Virus record (IMG/VR): IMGVR_UViG_3300018412_000923
Coordinates: 1-20,922 of that record
From: a virus
DNA length: 20,922 nt
Direction: 5' to 3' (one strand)
Part shown: piece by piece, positions 1 to 7,801 of the stretch
Layout: each line of letters opens with the position of its first letter
How positions within the stretch are numbered: position 1 is the stretch's first letter
Program-made: the position numbers and the translations under genes
The notes under the pieces: model-generated
Seen by the model: only the letters and a program-made list of their open reading frames with translations
Told to the model about the DNA's origin: nothing
The model's database searches: none

Positions 1-36
1 CAGGGCTGCAATTAATGCGGGGGTCACTAACGCCAT
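1..36 (-). CDS. T: Major head subunit gpT, N-terminal fragment
   Basis: Only the first 12 codons are in the window; the gene continues past position 1. The start ATG (36-34) shares one base with the TAA stop of the protease gene, and an AGGTGA Shine-Dalgarno lies just upstream inside that gene. The peptide starts MALVTPALIAAL, like the xVTPaxIxAL start of Mu-type major head proteins, and the position directly after the protease/scaffold gene is where Mu carries T. The assignment rests on these few residues and on gene order. Confidence 0.7.
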   Translation of the reverse strand, partial: MALVTPALIAAL

Positions 37-587
37 TATTTTTCACCTTTTGATTTTGCAAAATTAACATAGCTGATACCTAACAGGTCAGCGGCCGTTT
101 TATCTTCTGCAGTAAGTTGTGCAAACCCGTCATCATTTGACTCGGGGGCTTTGCCTTGTGTTTGGGTTGTGCTAAGTGCTGCAATGGCAACGCGACTATC
201 GAGGGCGGCGGTTAATGCTGCAACGCCTTGCTGTTTGCCCATTGCGGTTAAATAAGCCACTTCTGCAGGTAATACTTTGCCTTCGGCCTGCGCCTTGGCA
301 ATCATGTTGCCGACCTGTGCAACACCGCTTTCCGCAGTTAATTTTGCAAGGGCATCGACATTGGCCTGATAGGCTTCAATCGGCACGTACTGGCTTAAAT
401 CAACTTCGCCAGCGCCTCCTGCTGACAGTGCAGCTAGTTGCGTGGTGAGTTGGGCGGATTTATCCGCATTGGCTTTTAGACTATCAATAGCTGTTAAGGC
501 GGCGGTGGCAGTTGCGGGGGTAACATTGGCAGCGTCTGGCAGGTCAATGCCCAGTCTGGCCAACAGATCAATGATCAATTGATTCAT
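36..587 (-). CDS. Nested in-frame scaffold protein (gpZ-like)
   Basis: An in-frame internal start inside the protease gene. Methionine 197 of the protease (ATG at 587-585) is preceded at good spacing by CAGGAG (602-597), a far better ribosome site than that of the full gene. The 183-residue product would be the helical, Ala- and Gln-rich capsid scaffold alone. Phage Mu makes scaffold Z in the same way from the 3' part of gene I, so this is established for the family. What is seen here is the site and start; production of the shorter protein is inferred. Confidence 0.7.
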   Translation of the reverse strand: MNQLIIDLLARLGIDLPDAANVTPATATAALTAIDSLKANADKSAQLTTQLAALSAGGAGEVDLSQYVPIEAYQANVDALAKLTAESGVAQVGNMIAKAQAEGKVLPAEVAYLTAMGKQQGVAALTAALDSRVAIAALSTTQTQGKAPESNDDGFAQLTAEDKTAADLLGISYVNFAKSKGEK

Positions 588-1175
588 TGCCGGTTTCTCC
601 TGTTGTGTTGTGGAATGTTGTGTTGTAAGAAGTTGCGCGCAAAGCTGCGCGAGCGGGGTTAAGCCATCTATACCAGGGCGATTGGTGAGTGCGGCACTGT
701 GTATAAATTGGGGGGTGCCTGTCTGCTTGTCATAGCCAAACACACAGGAAAGGTAGCGATACTCTTTGCCGTCAATAAAAGACTGGGCTTTGTCGTTAAA
801 GCGCGGTTTGACATATAAGCCATCACCGTCACGCCACTCAAGTTCTGCTAGGTTAAAATAACCGGCTGCAGGGGCAGGCAGGCCATTTTCTTTGGCGTTC
901 AGGGTTTGATGTTCGTAATCAATAACCAGATCGGTTAACTGATGCGGTGTGTTGGCTTTGAGTGTTTCAACAATATTGGCATCAATAAACCATTTGCCAC
1001 TGGGTACATCATGTGGGCGGCCATCGACCGCCGAAAAATGTCCGGCAGGCAGCAGTTGATACCAGCCATCCTGATTGCTAAGTTCAGCGCTTAACGCGGC
1101 AACAGAGCAAACTGATTGCTGATTTATTGCGGCTGATAAAACAGCCAGGGGTTGAGTGTGTGTTTTTGTTTTCAT
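36..1175 (-). CDS. I: Mu-like head maturation protease (gpI)
   Basis: A 379-residue protein of the Mu gpI family, the prohead protease that trims scaffold and head proteins during capsid maturation. The N-terminal ~190 residues are the protease part, with the family-typical LLPAGHFSAVDGRP near residue 42 and an ALTNRPGIDGL stretch near 161-171. The C-terminal ~180 residues are Ala/Gln/Leu-rich scaffold, also made separately from an internal start. It follows gpG after a 234-bp gap and runs directly into gpT. The start is the ATG at 1175: GGGAG lies only one base before it, too close for a normal ribosome site, and a good -10 hexamer (TATTAT, 1187-1182) would place the transcript start at or next to this ATG, so a leaderless message is possible. 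Confidence 0.88.
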   Translation of the reverse strand: MKTKTHTQPLAVLSAAINQQSVCSVAALSAELSNQDGWYQLLPAGHFSAVDGRPHDVPSGKWFIDANIVETLKANTPHQLTDLVIDYEHQTLNAKENGLPAPAAGYFNLAELEWRDGDGLYVKPRFNDKAQSFIDGKEYRYLSCVFGYDKQTGTPQFIHSAALTNRPGIDGLTPLAQLCAQLLTTQHSTTQQEKPAMNQLIIDLLARLGIDLPDAANVTPATATAALTAIDSLKANADKSAQLTTQLAALSAGGAGEVDLSQYVPIEAYQANVDALAKLTAESGVAQVGNMIAKAQAEGKVLPAEVAYLTAMGKQQGVAALTAALDSRVAIAALSTTQTQGKAPESNDDGFAQLTAEDKTAADLLGISYVNFAKSKGEK

Positions 1176-1181
1176 GCTCCC

Positions 1182-1227
1182 ATAATAGTGGGTTGCATCT
1201 GCTGGCGGGATTGAAGCGGTTCGGGAT
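1182..1227 (-). promoter_or_regulatory. Candidate late promoter P_I
   Basis: On the minus strand ATCCCGAA-CCG-CTTCAA (1227-1211) is followed after exactly 23 bases by TATTAT (1187-1182), five of six matches to the -10 consensus. The same 17-bp motif with the same 23-base gap precedes the lysis operon at 9072-9027. No -35 box is visible, as expected for a promoter needing a Mor/C-type activator. In Mu, one of the C-dependent late promoters also lies directly upstream of gene I. Confidence 0.65.
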
Positions 1228-1409
1228 CTTTAAGTGGGTGTTTTCAGGGGGAATTTTCAGAGTGAATCTAATTTTACTAAGTTCACGGATAATCGCAGTT
1301 AGAACCGCGTTTAAAACCCGTTTAAAAACGCTCAGGTTTGTTTAACTATTTTTACTGCGGTGATTGTGTGTTTTTGCGCTTTACGTTGCTTAGGGGGCGA
1401 TTCTGGTAC
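1228..1409. other. Non-coding gap between gpG and gpI, central gyrase-site position
   Basis: Together with P_I this is a 234-bp break in an otherwise tightly packed operon. It lies about 18.2 kb from the phage left end at 19554. In Mu the centrally placed strong gyrase site lies in the same G-I gap. The stretch holds two direct copies of CGTTTAAAA 11 bp apart (1308-1316 and 1319-1327). I cannot recognise a gyrase cleavage core by eye, so function is inferred from position only. Confidence 0.4.
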
Positions 1410-1847
1410 TCAAGCAGATTGCAGGTAAGAGCTAATAATATCTAACACTGAAGCTTCTTGTTGTGCGCTTAGTCCTAACCATTCCCTTGCAACAATATTG
1501 GCACTGTCGCGGCCAAACTGATGAGTTGCGCCGTATTCTTCATTTGTACCGAACTGCAGTTGCTGGTCGCCTATCTGATAACTGAGGGTGTCGGCTAATA
1601 TGCCGGACTCGCGCAGGATCCGGTCTTTGCGAGTTTTGCGTTTAACGGTTTCCGGTTGCAGCGCCGCCCACGCGTCACCGTCTGGTGTTGTTTGGTCGAT
1701 AAAGCGCTGATCGTGGATATCAAGCAGATATTCACCCACTTCACTTAATGCCGGCTTTAAATTGTTAGTACGGGCAGCTAACTGCTGCAATGCACTGGCG
1801 AGCGATTCTTGACCGACAAGATCAACTGAGAGGAATGCACCGGCCAT
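1410..1847 (-). CDS. G: Mu gpG-like virion morphogenesis protein
   Basis: A 145-residue protein resembling the phage virion morphogenesis family (Mu gpG, P2 gpS relatives; Phage_tail_S), which acts in head completion or head-tail joining. Seen: the family-like N-terminal region with AALQPETVKRKTRKDRILRE near residues 60-80 and the YGATHQFGRD motif near 106-115. The start ATG (1847) overlaps the stop of the preceding small gene as TAATG, implying coupled translation. It is the last gene before the G-I gap, matching the Mu order F, G, gap, I. Confidence 0.82.
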   Translation of the reverse strand: MAGAFLSVDLVGQESLASALQQLAARTNNLKPALSEVGEYLLDIHDQRFIDQTTPDGDAWAALQPETVKRKTRKDRILRESGILADTLSYQIGDQQLQFGTNEEYGATHQFGRDSANIVAREWLGLSAQQEASVLDIISSYLQSA

Positions 1848-2104
1848 TAGTCTTGCGGCTCATTTAACAATACAATCTCATCCATTGTTAGCGTCGCCGT
1901 AAAAGCAGAGCCAACATCACCAAAGCATGAAGCTTCATAACCAGTTGCCTGTTCCTTTAGTGTGTTAATTTTTGCGCGCTTTTGCAGGACACTCAGTGAA
2001 CTGTCATCGATAACCGCCATCGCTTCATCAACCAATGGCAAGGGGGCGCTGTAATCAATGGGGTCAGCTTGCAGTTTTGCCAGCATTTCATCAAGCGTGG
2101 TCAT
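1847..2104 (-). CDS. Small acidic protein; candidate immunity protein for the MuF C-terminal domain
   Basis: An 85-residue acidic protein (15 Asp/Glu against 5 Lys/Arg, my count), without signal peptide or membrane segment, and not a family I recognise. Its ATG overlaps the stop of the MuF gene as ATGA, and its stop overlaps the start of gpG as TAATG, so it is translated inside the head operon. Mu itself has no gene between F and G. Small acidic genes directly after a MuF protein with an extra C-terminal effector domain are typically immunity genes; that role is inferred here from position, size and charge. It could instead be an unrelated virion protein. Confidence 0.72.
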   Translation of the reverse strand: MTTLDEMLAKLQADPIDYSAPLPLVDEAMAVIDDSSLSVLQKRAKINTLKEQATGYEASCFGDVGSAFTATLTMDEIVLLNEPQD

Positions 2105-3486
2105 TTTAATGCCTCTTCAATTAAATTATCAAAATAGACTGCAATCTCATTATTCCAATCTGCTAATGCTTGTCGGTTTAGCACCCAAGCTGCAAAGTGC
2201 TCAGCAAACCATTCCACATCTTTATCGCTACCGTAACGGGTTAAGCTAATGTCACGATTTACAGGAGGTAACGGGCCGCCAGCTTTGAAATGCACTTGAT
2301 GGCCCATTTCATGTAACCAGGTAATGATGGCGCCGCCATTGTCTCCACTTTTCCCATATTGGCGAACAATAGCAGATAACGTATAAGAAATATTATCCTT
2401 ACCAACAAGTGTAGCAACTTCTACTGCATTGATAAGTTCATTAATATCAACCTTTTTGAAATTAGCGCTACTTGTTAACTTAACCGTAATATGGTCAAGC
2501 GAACTGGCGGTCCAACCGTTAGGGGAGTCTTCATGGCAATAGTTATTATACCCATACTTTCTTAGACCATCTGGCAGGTATGCCACCACGTCACTGCTGA
2601 TACGTCTAGCTGCTTTACTTCTCGGCTTCATCTCTGACGTTTTAACAAATAGCGTCTTAATATCATGTTTGCTTATGAATTCACTTAATAACTTAAGCTG
2701 TGGTGCTGCTGTTTTAAACTCGGTTAATTTGTCATTTAACGTGTGTACATTGGCATTTTTAACGCTGCTAAATGCCGTCGGCACCAACCGCTCTGGTGGT
2801 TGATAAGGCTGCGCTGACTTTTCCTGTCTGGCTTTTTGCTGCTTTTGCTGCGCGCTGCTATGCGGTGCATATTCAAAACCGGGATCTATTCCTTTAGGCA
2901 CTTTATGCACTTCACCGCTGTTTTTATCAACAAACTCACGGTACTCGATATCGGGCGCTGGCTGGTCTGTCCCTTTGCGACGGCCGCGCACTTTACACTT
3001 ACAGCCCCAACCGTTACTGGGGAAATGGGTCAGCCAAAAGGGGGAGTCTTTATGCAGGGTTAAGCCGTGCCAGGAGAGGTGCATGGGCCGTGGGCTGACG
3101 CTATCGCCGTGCTGATATTCCCAGTAGTCAAACTCCTGCAGCTGCTGCCAGCGTCCGGCGTTATAGCTTTGGCGGATGTTGGTGTCATAGATAATGCGCG
3201 CCCGCCAGTCTTTGCCACCGTTAAAATCCCAACCGTGCTGACTGACGATGTTATTGAACTCTTTTTTAAACCAGCCGATGCTTTTGCCCTCACTAATGGC
3301 GATATCTACCGCTTTGCGAAAGTCATTAAGCAAGTCATCTTCCATTGCGCCCGCGACCATAAAGGCGCTGTTATGGGCATCCGCCCAAACATCCGTCCAG
3401 CTTTCACTGGGCAGGTTGAGTTTCTGTTTAAGAAAGCTAATCGCTAATTCAAAAGGCACTGAGCCATAACGGGCGGACTCTGCCAT
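2101..3486 (-). CDS. F: MuF head-morphogenesis protein fused to a zincin-like C-terminal domain
   Basis: A 461-residue protein. Residues ~40-170 are the Mu gpF (MuF, minor head protein) domain, ending in the family signature NGWGCKCKV (158-166); it sits next to the portal and enters the capsid in small numbers. A Gln/Lys-rich linker (~205-235) leads to a domain not found in Mu gpF. That domain has a zinc-protease HExxH motif, WLHEMGHQVHF (390-400; H392, E393, H396), and after ~30 residues VEWFAEHFAAW (424-434) supplying Glu425 or Glu429 as third ligand, an arrangement like the HEFGH...EFFAEAF pair of anthrax lethal factor. The DNA for this domain is AT-rich (about 39% GC at 2341-2700) against about 58% at 3001-3180 for the MuF part. 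This pattern fits the known MuF polymorphic toxins. Target and activity cannot be seen from sequence. Confidence 0.88.
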   Translation of the reverse strand: MAESARYGSVPFELAISFLKQKLNLPSESWTDVWADAHNSAFMVAGAMEDDLLNDFRKAVDIAISEGKSIGWFKKEFNNIVSQHGWDFNGGKDWRARIIYDTNIRQSYNAGRWQQLQEFDYWEYQHGDSVSPRPMHLSWHGLTLHKDSPFWLTHFPSNGWGCKCKVRGRRKGTDQPAPDIEYREFVDKNSGEVHKVPKGIDPGFEYAPHSSAQQKQQKARQEKSAQPYQPPERLVPTAFSSVKNANVHTLNDKLTEFKTAAPQLKLLSEFISKHDIKTLFVKTSEMKPRSKAARRISSDVVAYLPDGLRKYGYNNYCHEDSPNGWTASSLDHITVKLTSSANFKKVDINELINAVEVATLVGKDNISYTLSAIVRQYGKSGDNGGAIITWLHEMGHQVHFKAGGPLPPVNRDISLTRYGSDKDVEWFAEHFAAWVLNRQALADWNNEIAVYFDNLIEEALK

Positions 3487-5087
3487 TAGTTACCCTGCTC
3501 AACATCTAAACGGCCTGCCAGCTCGCTGGCGGCAAAGGCTTGCGCCATGATTTCTGTGGCGTCATCAAGCGATATTTGATGATCTGCTAATAAGGTTTGC
3601 AGCTCTTCAAGGCTTGTCGCTTTATCAACCAGCGCTTTAATACTGTCGGTCATGCTGCTAAGGCTCTCGCCCATGTTGATGCGGAGCTGTGCCGCGAGTT
3701 GCTCTGCCTGATCTGTTTCATCCTGCTGTTTGAGCGCGGTTATTTTGCTGATAGTGCTTTTAAAATCTGCCGATAACGCGGTTAATTCAACTTTTTCAGG
3801 CTGAGGTTTTGTTTCAACTTTGGCGACTGTTATTGCCCCTAATACGGCTTCGCCTTTGCCCGCCAGTGGAATCTGCAGTTTATCGTGGGCCCACGCAATA
3901 GGAACTTGCATGCCCAGCCCCACCAATGCTGGCAAGCTGTCGGCCATCAGTTTGATATCTTCCGGCTCGACAATGTTAAACTCAAAACGTGGCAGGCGGC
4001 GCGGTGTCTGATAACTGCGGCCATTGAGCACATACAACGGATAGATAATATCGCGGGTGATGGTGGCGGCTATCTGTTTAAGATCGCTGTTGCGTATCTC
4101 CATGCGCACTTCGTTATGTACATTACCCAGGGCGTTGGTAGAGCTTTTACCGTCTGCCTGACTGGTCAGTGTGCCGCCCACAATCGCTTTAGATTGTGAC
4201 TTTTCACACCATGAAATCATCGCCTCGAAAGGCTCTGCGCCGCCTTGTGCTGCACTGTGAAAATCAAGCTCCATGCCACGGGGAATGATGCCGCCCGCAT
4301 TGTGGCCAATGCTCATTACCGCACGTAGCAAGGTAGCTTTCTCGCCATCACTGGCACCGCTTGGGTATTTACCCAGGCGCAGCGGCAAACCATAAATTTC
4401 TAAAAACTCGGCTAAGTCGCGCACTGATAAGTTCTTAAACAGGAACGGCCAAGCGATTTGACGCACCAGCGCGGCGCGGCCTAAGTAACCGGATTTGGCT
4501 TTATGCTCATGCTTTACCCAGCCGAACGGCTGCAACGGCGCGCCGTGATAGCTGTTATCACGCAGGCGCAACTCATCACGGTTTTCGGGGTGTAACTGAA
4601 ACCATGTTTGCGGGCGAAAGTGCAGGCCGTCAATAACATGCAGCTTACCCTCAAAGCCCCATTGAATTTCCAGACATGAAAATGCTTTAAAAATGCCGTC
4701 CGCCATATTTAGAATGGCATCGTCTATCAACATGGAATCATCTAAGATCTCTTTTATGAGCTGCGCATCTGCTATCTCCTGCGCAGTGGCGTCGCGCGGC
4801 GGCGTGATATCCCACTCGACGCTGAGCAGTGCTTTACGACGTTTATCTATTTCACAAAAAACATGGGCATCTTTCTCTAAAATATCTTCGGCGAGTTCCA
4901 TCTGGCTGATTAGATGACCGGATTCCGCTTCTTTTAAGATAGCTGCCAGCCGTGCAGGCGTTAACCCTGATGTAGGGTGTTCATCAATATGCTGGCGCAG
5001 ATGGGCCAGCTGCGCTTCCTCGCTTTGCTGATTTTCAAGCTCGGAGGTCGAGCTGATAGGGTTACCGTTAATATCTACAATCATCAT
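3486..5087 (-). CDS. Mu gp29-like portal protein (DUF935)
   Basis: The DUF935 family protein (Mu gp29), the portal ring through which DNA is packaged. About 532 residues. An open frame extends to 5105, but AGGA (5094-5091) sits just before a double ATG (5087 and 5084), so the start is one of these; the second has the better spacing. Family features include DKRRKALLSVEWDI near 80-95 and the conserved central region with LAEFLEIYGLPLRLGKYP near 225-245. The C-terminal ~100 residues are Gln-rich and helical. Its stop overlaps the MuF start as TAATG, so portal and MuF are coupled, as in Mu. Confidence 0.92.
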   Translation of the reverse strand: MMIVDINGNPISSTSELENQQSEEAQLAHLRQHIDEHPTSGLTPARLAAILKEAESGHLISQMELAEDILEKDAHVFCEIDKRRKALLSVEWDITPPRDATAQEIADAQLIKEILDDSMLIDDAILNMADGIFKAFSCLEIQWGFEGKLHVIDGLHFRPQTWFQLHPENRDELRLRDNSYHGAPLQPFGWVKHEHKAKSGYLGRAALVRQIAWPFLFKNLSVRDLAEFLEIYGLPLRLGKYPSGASDGEKATLLRAVMSIGHNAGGIIPRGMELDFHSAAQGGAEPFEAMISWCEKSQSKAIVGGTLTSQADGKSSTNALGNVHNEVRMEIRNSDLKQIAATITRDIIYPLYVLNGRSYQTPRRLPRFEFNIVEPEDIKLMADSLPALVGLGMQVPIAWAHDKLQIPLAGKGEAVLGAITVAKVETKPQPEKVELTALSADFKSTISKITALKQQDETDQAEQLAAQLRINMGESLSSMTDSIKALVDKATSLEELQTLLADHQISLDDATEIMAQAFAASELAGRLDVEQGN

Positions 5088-5095
5088 TTTTCCTT

Positions 5096-6625
5096 TTACC
5101 AGCACTTGGCTTGATATAAACCCGCATCATCGTCATCTTCATTGCCTTCTGCAAAACGGTCATTGTGGGGAATTTCGGTAAACTCAATCGCCGAGCCTTC
5201 CATCCAGCTGGCGCGCACGGCCATGGCTAAGGCAACGGCCATATCACCGTGGCGCTGTTTGCCGTCTTCCCCTTTGCTTTTACCTTTCTCAATTTTCGGT
5301 ACGCCGTTGATCACTTTGATACAGCGCAGATCGTCGAGGTTGTCCTGATGTTTGGGCAGTTGGATATTAGCGTCTTCAAATTCTGCTTTGAGTTTGGGCA
5401 TCCATTCGCGATACCATTTTTCATTGAGCATCACGCAATCCACCATTTCGGTGCCGTATTTAAGAGCGGCCTGCTCGGCTAAATAACCGCCGTTACCCGT
5501 GGCATCAAAGGCCATGCCTACTAAGCGCGGCATGCGTTCAAGCATGTAGAAAAGCACTTGTTTCTGCTGGTCATAGGTGAGGTTGCGCAGCTCCACCTGA
5601 AACGGTACGCACTTGCTTAAATCTTTTTTGGTTTCTAATGGAATAAAAACGGTTAAATCGCCTTTGCGCGCAAAATCTTCACCTAAGGCATGGTTATGAT
5701 CCGGATTAAGCGCCGCAAGTAGCGGTTGCAGCACCTCATCACACCAGCTGCCCACTTCCAGTTCTCTGCGCGGCTGGCTCCAGCTAATGAATGCCTCACA
5801 GGCTTCATATTTAACAATGGGGTAATTACCGTTCATTGCCTGTTCAATGTGGCTGCGCAGCAGATAAGCACCCCCGCCGGATTTAGGCACGCAGTAATAC
5901 TCTTCCAATGCATCGTCTTTACTGGCGGTGGCTTTTAATAAGCCGGCAATCCAATCGTCTTGTGCTTGTTGCGACCAGGGCTTTTTGGTTATCTGACAGA
6001 TACGTTTATACAGGCCATCGTTACAGGCATCATCGAGGGTGATGGTGTGTACGCTGTAATCTTTTTTACCGGCTCTTGAGTCTTGAATCAGCTGGTTGAA
6101 AAGATGATCAACGCCGTTGTGAGTGCTGATTACACGGATTTTACTGCCCCACATAGTGAGGGCTAATGCAGCCTTTAAGACTTCCGCTAATCTGTCATGA
6201 TGCGCAGCTTCATCTATGGTGACGTTACCCTGCATACCGCGCAGGTTGGAGGGGTTGCTTGATAGCGCTTGGACTTTAAAGCCAGATCCAAAGTAAACAA
6301 CAAAAGATAAAATATCCTTGTCACCATCTTCGTCTCTAAATACCTCTTCTTGAATCTCACCAGCGGCTTTACTGAATATTTTTGCCCACATGGCAACGGC
6401 ATCAATAAACTCGCGCGCCATCTCTTTGGTTGAGCCGACATAAAAATGGTGACAACCGCCATCGGCTTTGTTGGTGGAGGTTGTTAGTGCTGCGTCACAG
6501 GCTTCCGCCCAGGTTAAACCGGTTCGGCGGCTTTTTTCGGCAATTTTAAGGGGTGAGGTATCGGCTATCCACGCTTTTTGATAAGGCAGCAAGACTTCAT
6601 TGGGATCAAACAGTGCGGTGTTCAT
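5096..6625 (-). CDS. Mu gp28-like large terminase subunit
   Basis: The DNA-packaging motor, 509 residues. The ATPase domain has a Walker A-like EKSRRTGLTWA (30-40) and Walker B VTIDEAAHH (135-143; D138, E139). The nuclease domain has acidic residues in GEDFARKGD (315-323; D317) and GMAFDATGNGG (370-380; D374). It cuts phage-host junctions after replicative transposition and pumps DNA into the prohead through the portal. The start ATG overlaps the stop of the small terminase (TGATG). The length is ordinary for the family and the reading frame is intact. Confidence 0.93.
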   Translation of the reverse strand: MNTALFDPNEVLLPYQKAWIADTSPLKIAEKSRRTGLTWAEACDAALTTSTNKADGGCHHFYVGSTKEMAREFIDAVAMWAKIFSKAAGEIQEEVFRDEDGDKDILSFVVYFGSGFKVQALSSNPSNLRGMQGNVTIDEAAHHDRLAEVLKAALALTMWGSKIRVISTHNGVDHLFNQLIQDSRAGKKDYSVHTITLDDACNDGLYKRICQITKKPWSQQAQDDWIAGLLKATASKDDALEEYYCVPKSGGGAYLLRSHIEQAMNGNYPIVKYEACEAFISWSQPRRELEVGSWCDEVLQPLLAALNPDHNHALGEDFARKGDLTVFIPLETKKDLSKCVPFQVELRNLTYDQQKQVLFYMLERMPRLVGMAFDATGNGGYLAEQAALKYGTEMVDCVMLNEKWYREWMPKLKAEFEDANIQLPKHQDNLDDLRCIKVINGVPKIEKGKSKGEDGKQRHGDMAVALAMAVRASWMEGSAIEFTEIPHNDRFAEGNEDDDDAGLYQAKCW

Positions 6626-7197
6626 CAGGCAATCCCTAAAATTTCAGCTTTTAATTGCTTAACGGCGGCGCTGGATAACCCTGCCGATTTGGCGGCCTTG
6701 TCTGCAACGCTCGCGATCTCTTCGGCAAAGGCTTTACGGATCTCCTTTTCACGTTTATGGGAAAGCATGGCGGTCTGCTCTAAACGCTGGCAGGCGAGCA
6801 TCACATCTTTAATCATGCCGACATCCACCGCTTGTGTATCATCGGCATTCATCATCGCTTTAAAGAGCTGCGAACGGCCCATCTCTAAAACCAGCTTAGT
6901 CACTTCACCTGTGGGTTTGTCGCCCAGTTCCGCCACCCATACCTGTGATATTTCGCGCATTTCGCGCAGGTTTTTACCCACTTTTTCCATTTTAGAGGAA
7001 TAGCGGTTAATGCCCGACTTGCTGGGTTTTATCTCTTCGGAATAGCCTTGCGATTCGATATAGTCGTTCACCGCGTCCAGCACTTCGACTTGGGTGTTTT
7101 TGCCATCACGCAGCAGGCTGTCGAGCAGTTTTTTTACGTCATCAGGCAGCAAGTCTATTTTGCTGCGTTTACCGCGTGTGGCTTTATCCGTCATCAT
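6625..7197 (-). CDS. Mu gp27-like small terminase subunit (DUF3486)
   Basis: A 190-residue protein of the DUF3486 family (Mu gp27), the likely DNA-recognition subunit of the terminase. The N-terminus carries RGKRSKIDLLPDDVKKLLDS followed by a helix-turn-helix-like segment with SGINRYSSKMEK near 65-75; the rest is helical and Ala-rich. GGAGAG precedes a double ATG (7197 and 7194), either of which could be used. It overlaps the stop of the preceding winged-helix gene and is immediately followed by the large subunit, the standard Mu order. Confidence 0.88.
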   Translation of the reverse strand: MMTDKATRGKRSKIDLLPDDVKKLLDSLLRDGKNTQVEVLDAVNDYIESQGYSEEIKPSKSGINRYSSKMEKVGKNLREMREISQVWVAELGDKPTGEVTKLVLEMGRSQLFKAMMNADDTQAVDVGMIKDVMLACQRLEQTAMLSHKREKEIRKAFAEEIASVADKAAKSAGLSSAAVKQLKAEILGIA

Positions 7198-7493
7198 TAC
7201 TCTCCCGGACGAGGGCGTTTAATGCCGGGGATAGTTGCTCGGCCATTGACGGCATCTATGCCTCGATTGCTGAGGGTAGCAATCTGCGTGCCTGATAAAT
7301 CTTTAAGGCTGATACAGTCTTGCTCTTCTAACCACGCAAGCTGTGTACGCAGTGCATCCCGGCTAATATCAAGCCCGTATAAATCAAGGCTATCTTGGAG
7401 AATAGACTCGTTAAGGTCATAGCCAGGCACTTCACTTAAACAGCGTAAAATCACTAAGCGCTGGTGCGCCTGTATAAGGATTTTCATGCTCAT
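7197..7493 (-). CDS. Mu gp26-like winged-helix protein
   Basis: A 98-residue protein in the Mu gp26 position, just before the terminase genes. The sequence looks like a compact winged helix: MKILIQAHQRLVILRCL, a second helix around DLYGLDISRDALRTQLAWLEEQ (40-60) and a short hairpin ending STLSNRG-like before a basic, Pro-rich tail. It resembles a conserved small protein of Mu-like phages (the VpaChn25_0724-type family, from memory). Role unknown; DNA binding or terminase assembly would fit. ATGs at 7493 and 7487 are both possible; AAGGAG lies about 10 bases before the first. Confidence 0.7.
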   Translation of the reverse strand: MSMKILIQAHQRLVILRCLSEVPGYDLNESILQDSLDLYGLDISRDALRTQLAWLEEQDCISLKDLSGTQIATLSNRGIDAVNGRATIPGIKRPRPGE

Positions 7494-7801
7494 TATTTTT
7501 TATCTCCTTGCTGCAGCTCGTTCTCTAGCAGCAGCTTTACCATGTATTCAAATTTTGATAACTGCCCAGATAAGCCGTCCATTTTTGCGCCGATTTTAAC
7601 TATCTTCATCTCTAACTGGTGTATCTCCTCATCCGTGGGCAATTTATCAATATCGCCTTCAGCCTTAGCAACGCGCCGCTCCAATTTATCTACATGCTCT
7701 TGGGTGGCGTATTTCTTCCCCATTGCCCAAACCACAGCACAAAAAAGCGTGGATATAAGCGCGTAGATGGGAGCCCAGTATTTCCCTATAAACTCAAGCA
7801 A
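7493..7801 (-). CDS. Mu gp25-like membrane-anchored coiled-coil protein (DUF2730)
   Basis: A ~102-residue protein with one N-terminal membrane segment (YWAPIYALISTLFCAVVWAM) followed by a charged heptad-rich coiled coil, as in DUF2730 proteins of Mu-like phages. The frame is open to 7822, but I place the start at the TTG at 7801 because AAGGAG lies seven to eight bases before it inside the upstream gene; upstream codons have no ribosome site. That gives an 8-base overlap with the TraR/DksA-like gene. Its place between holin and terminase suggests a lysis or membrane role, possibly spanin-like, but no spanin features are visible. Confidence 0.72.
   Translation of the reverse strand: MLEFIGKYWAPIYALISTLFCAVVWAMGKKYATQEHVDKLERRVAKAEGDIDKLPTDEEIHQLEMKIVKIGAKMDGLSGQLSKFEYMVKLLLENELQQGDKK

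Noticed and set aside
3060-3447. Long open frames on both strands over the MuF gene
   Set aside because: These are shadows of the higher-GC, codon-biased MuF part; no ribosome sites and no protein-like composition.
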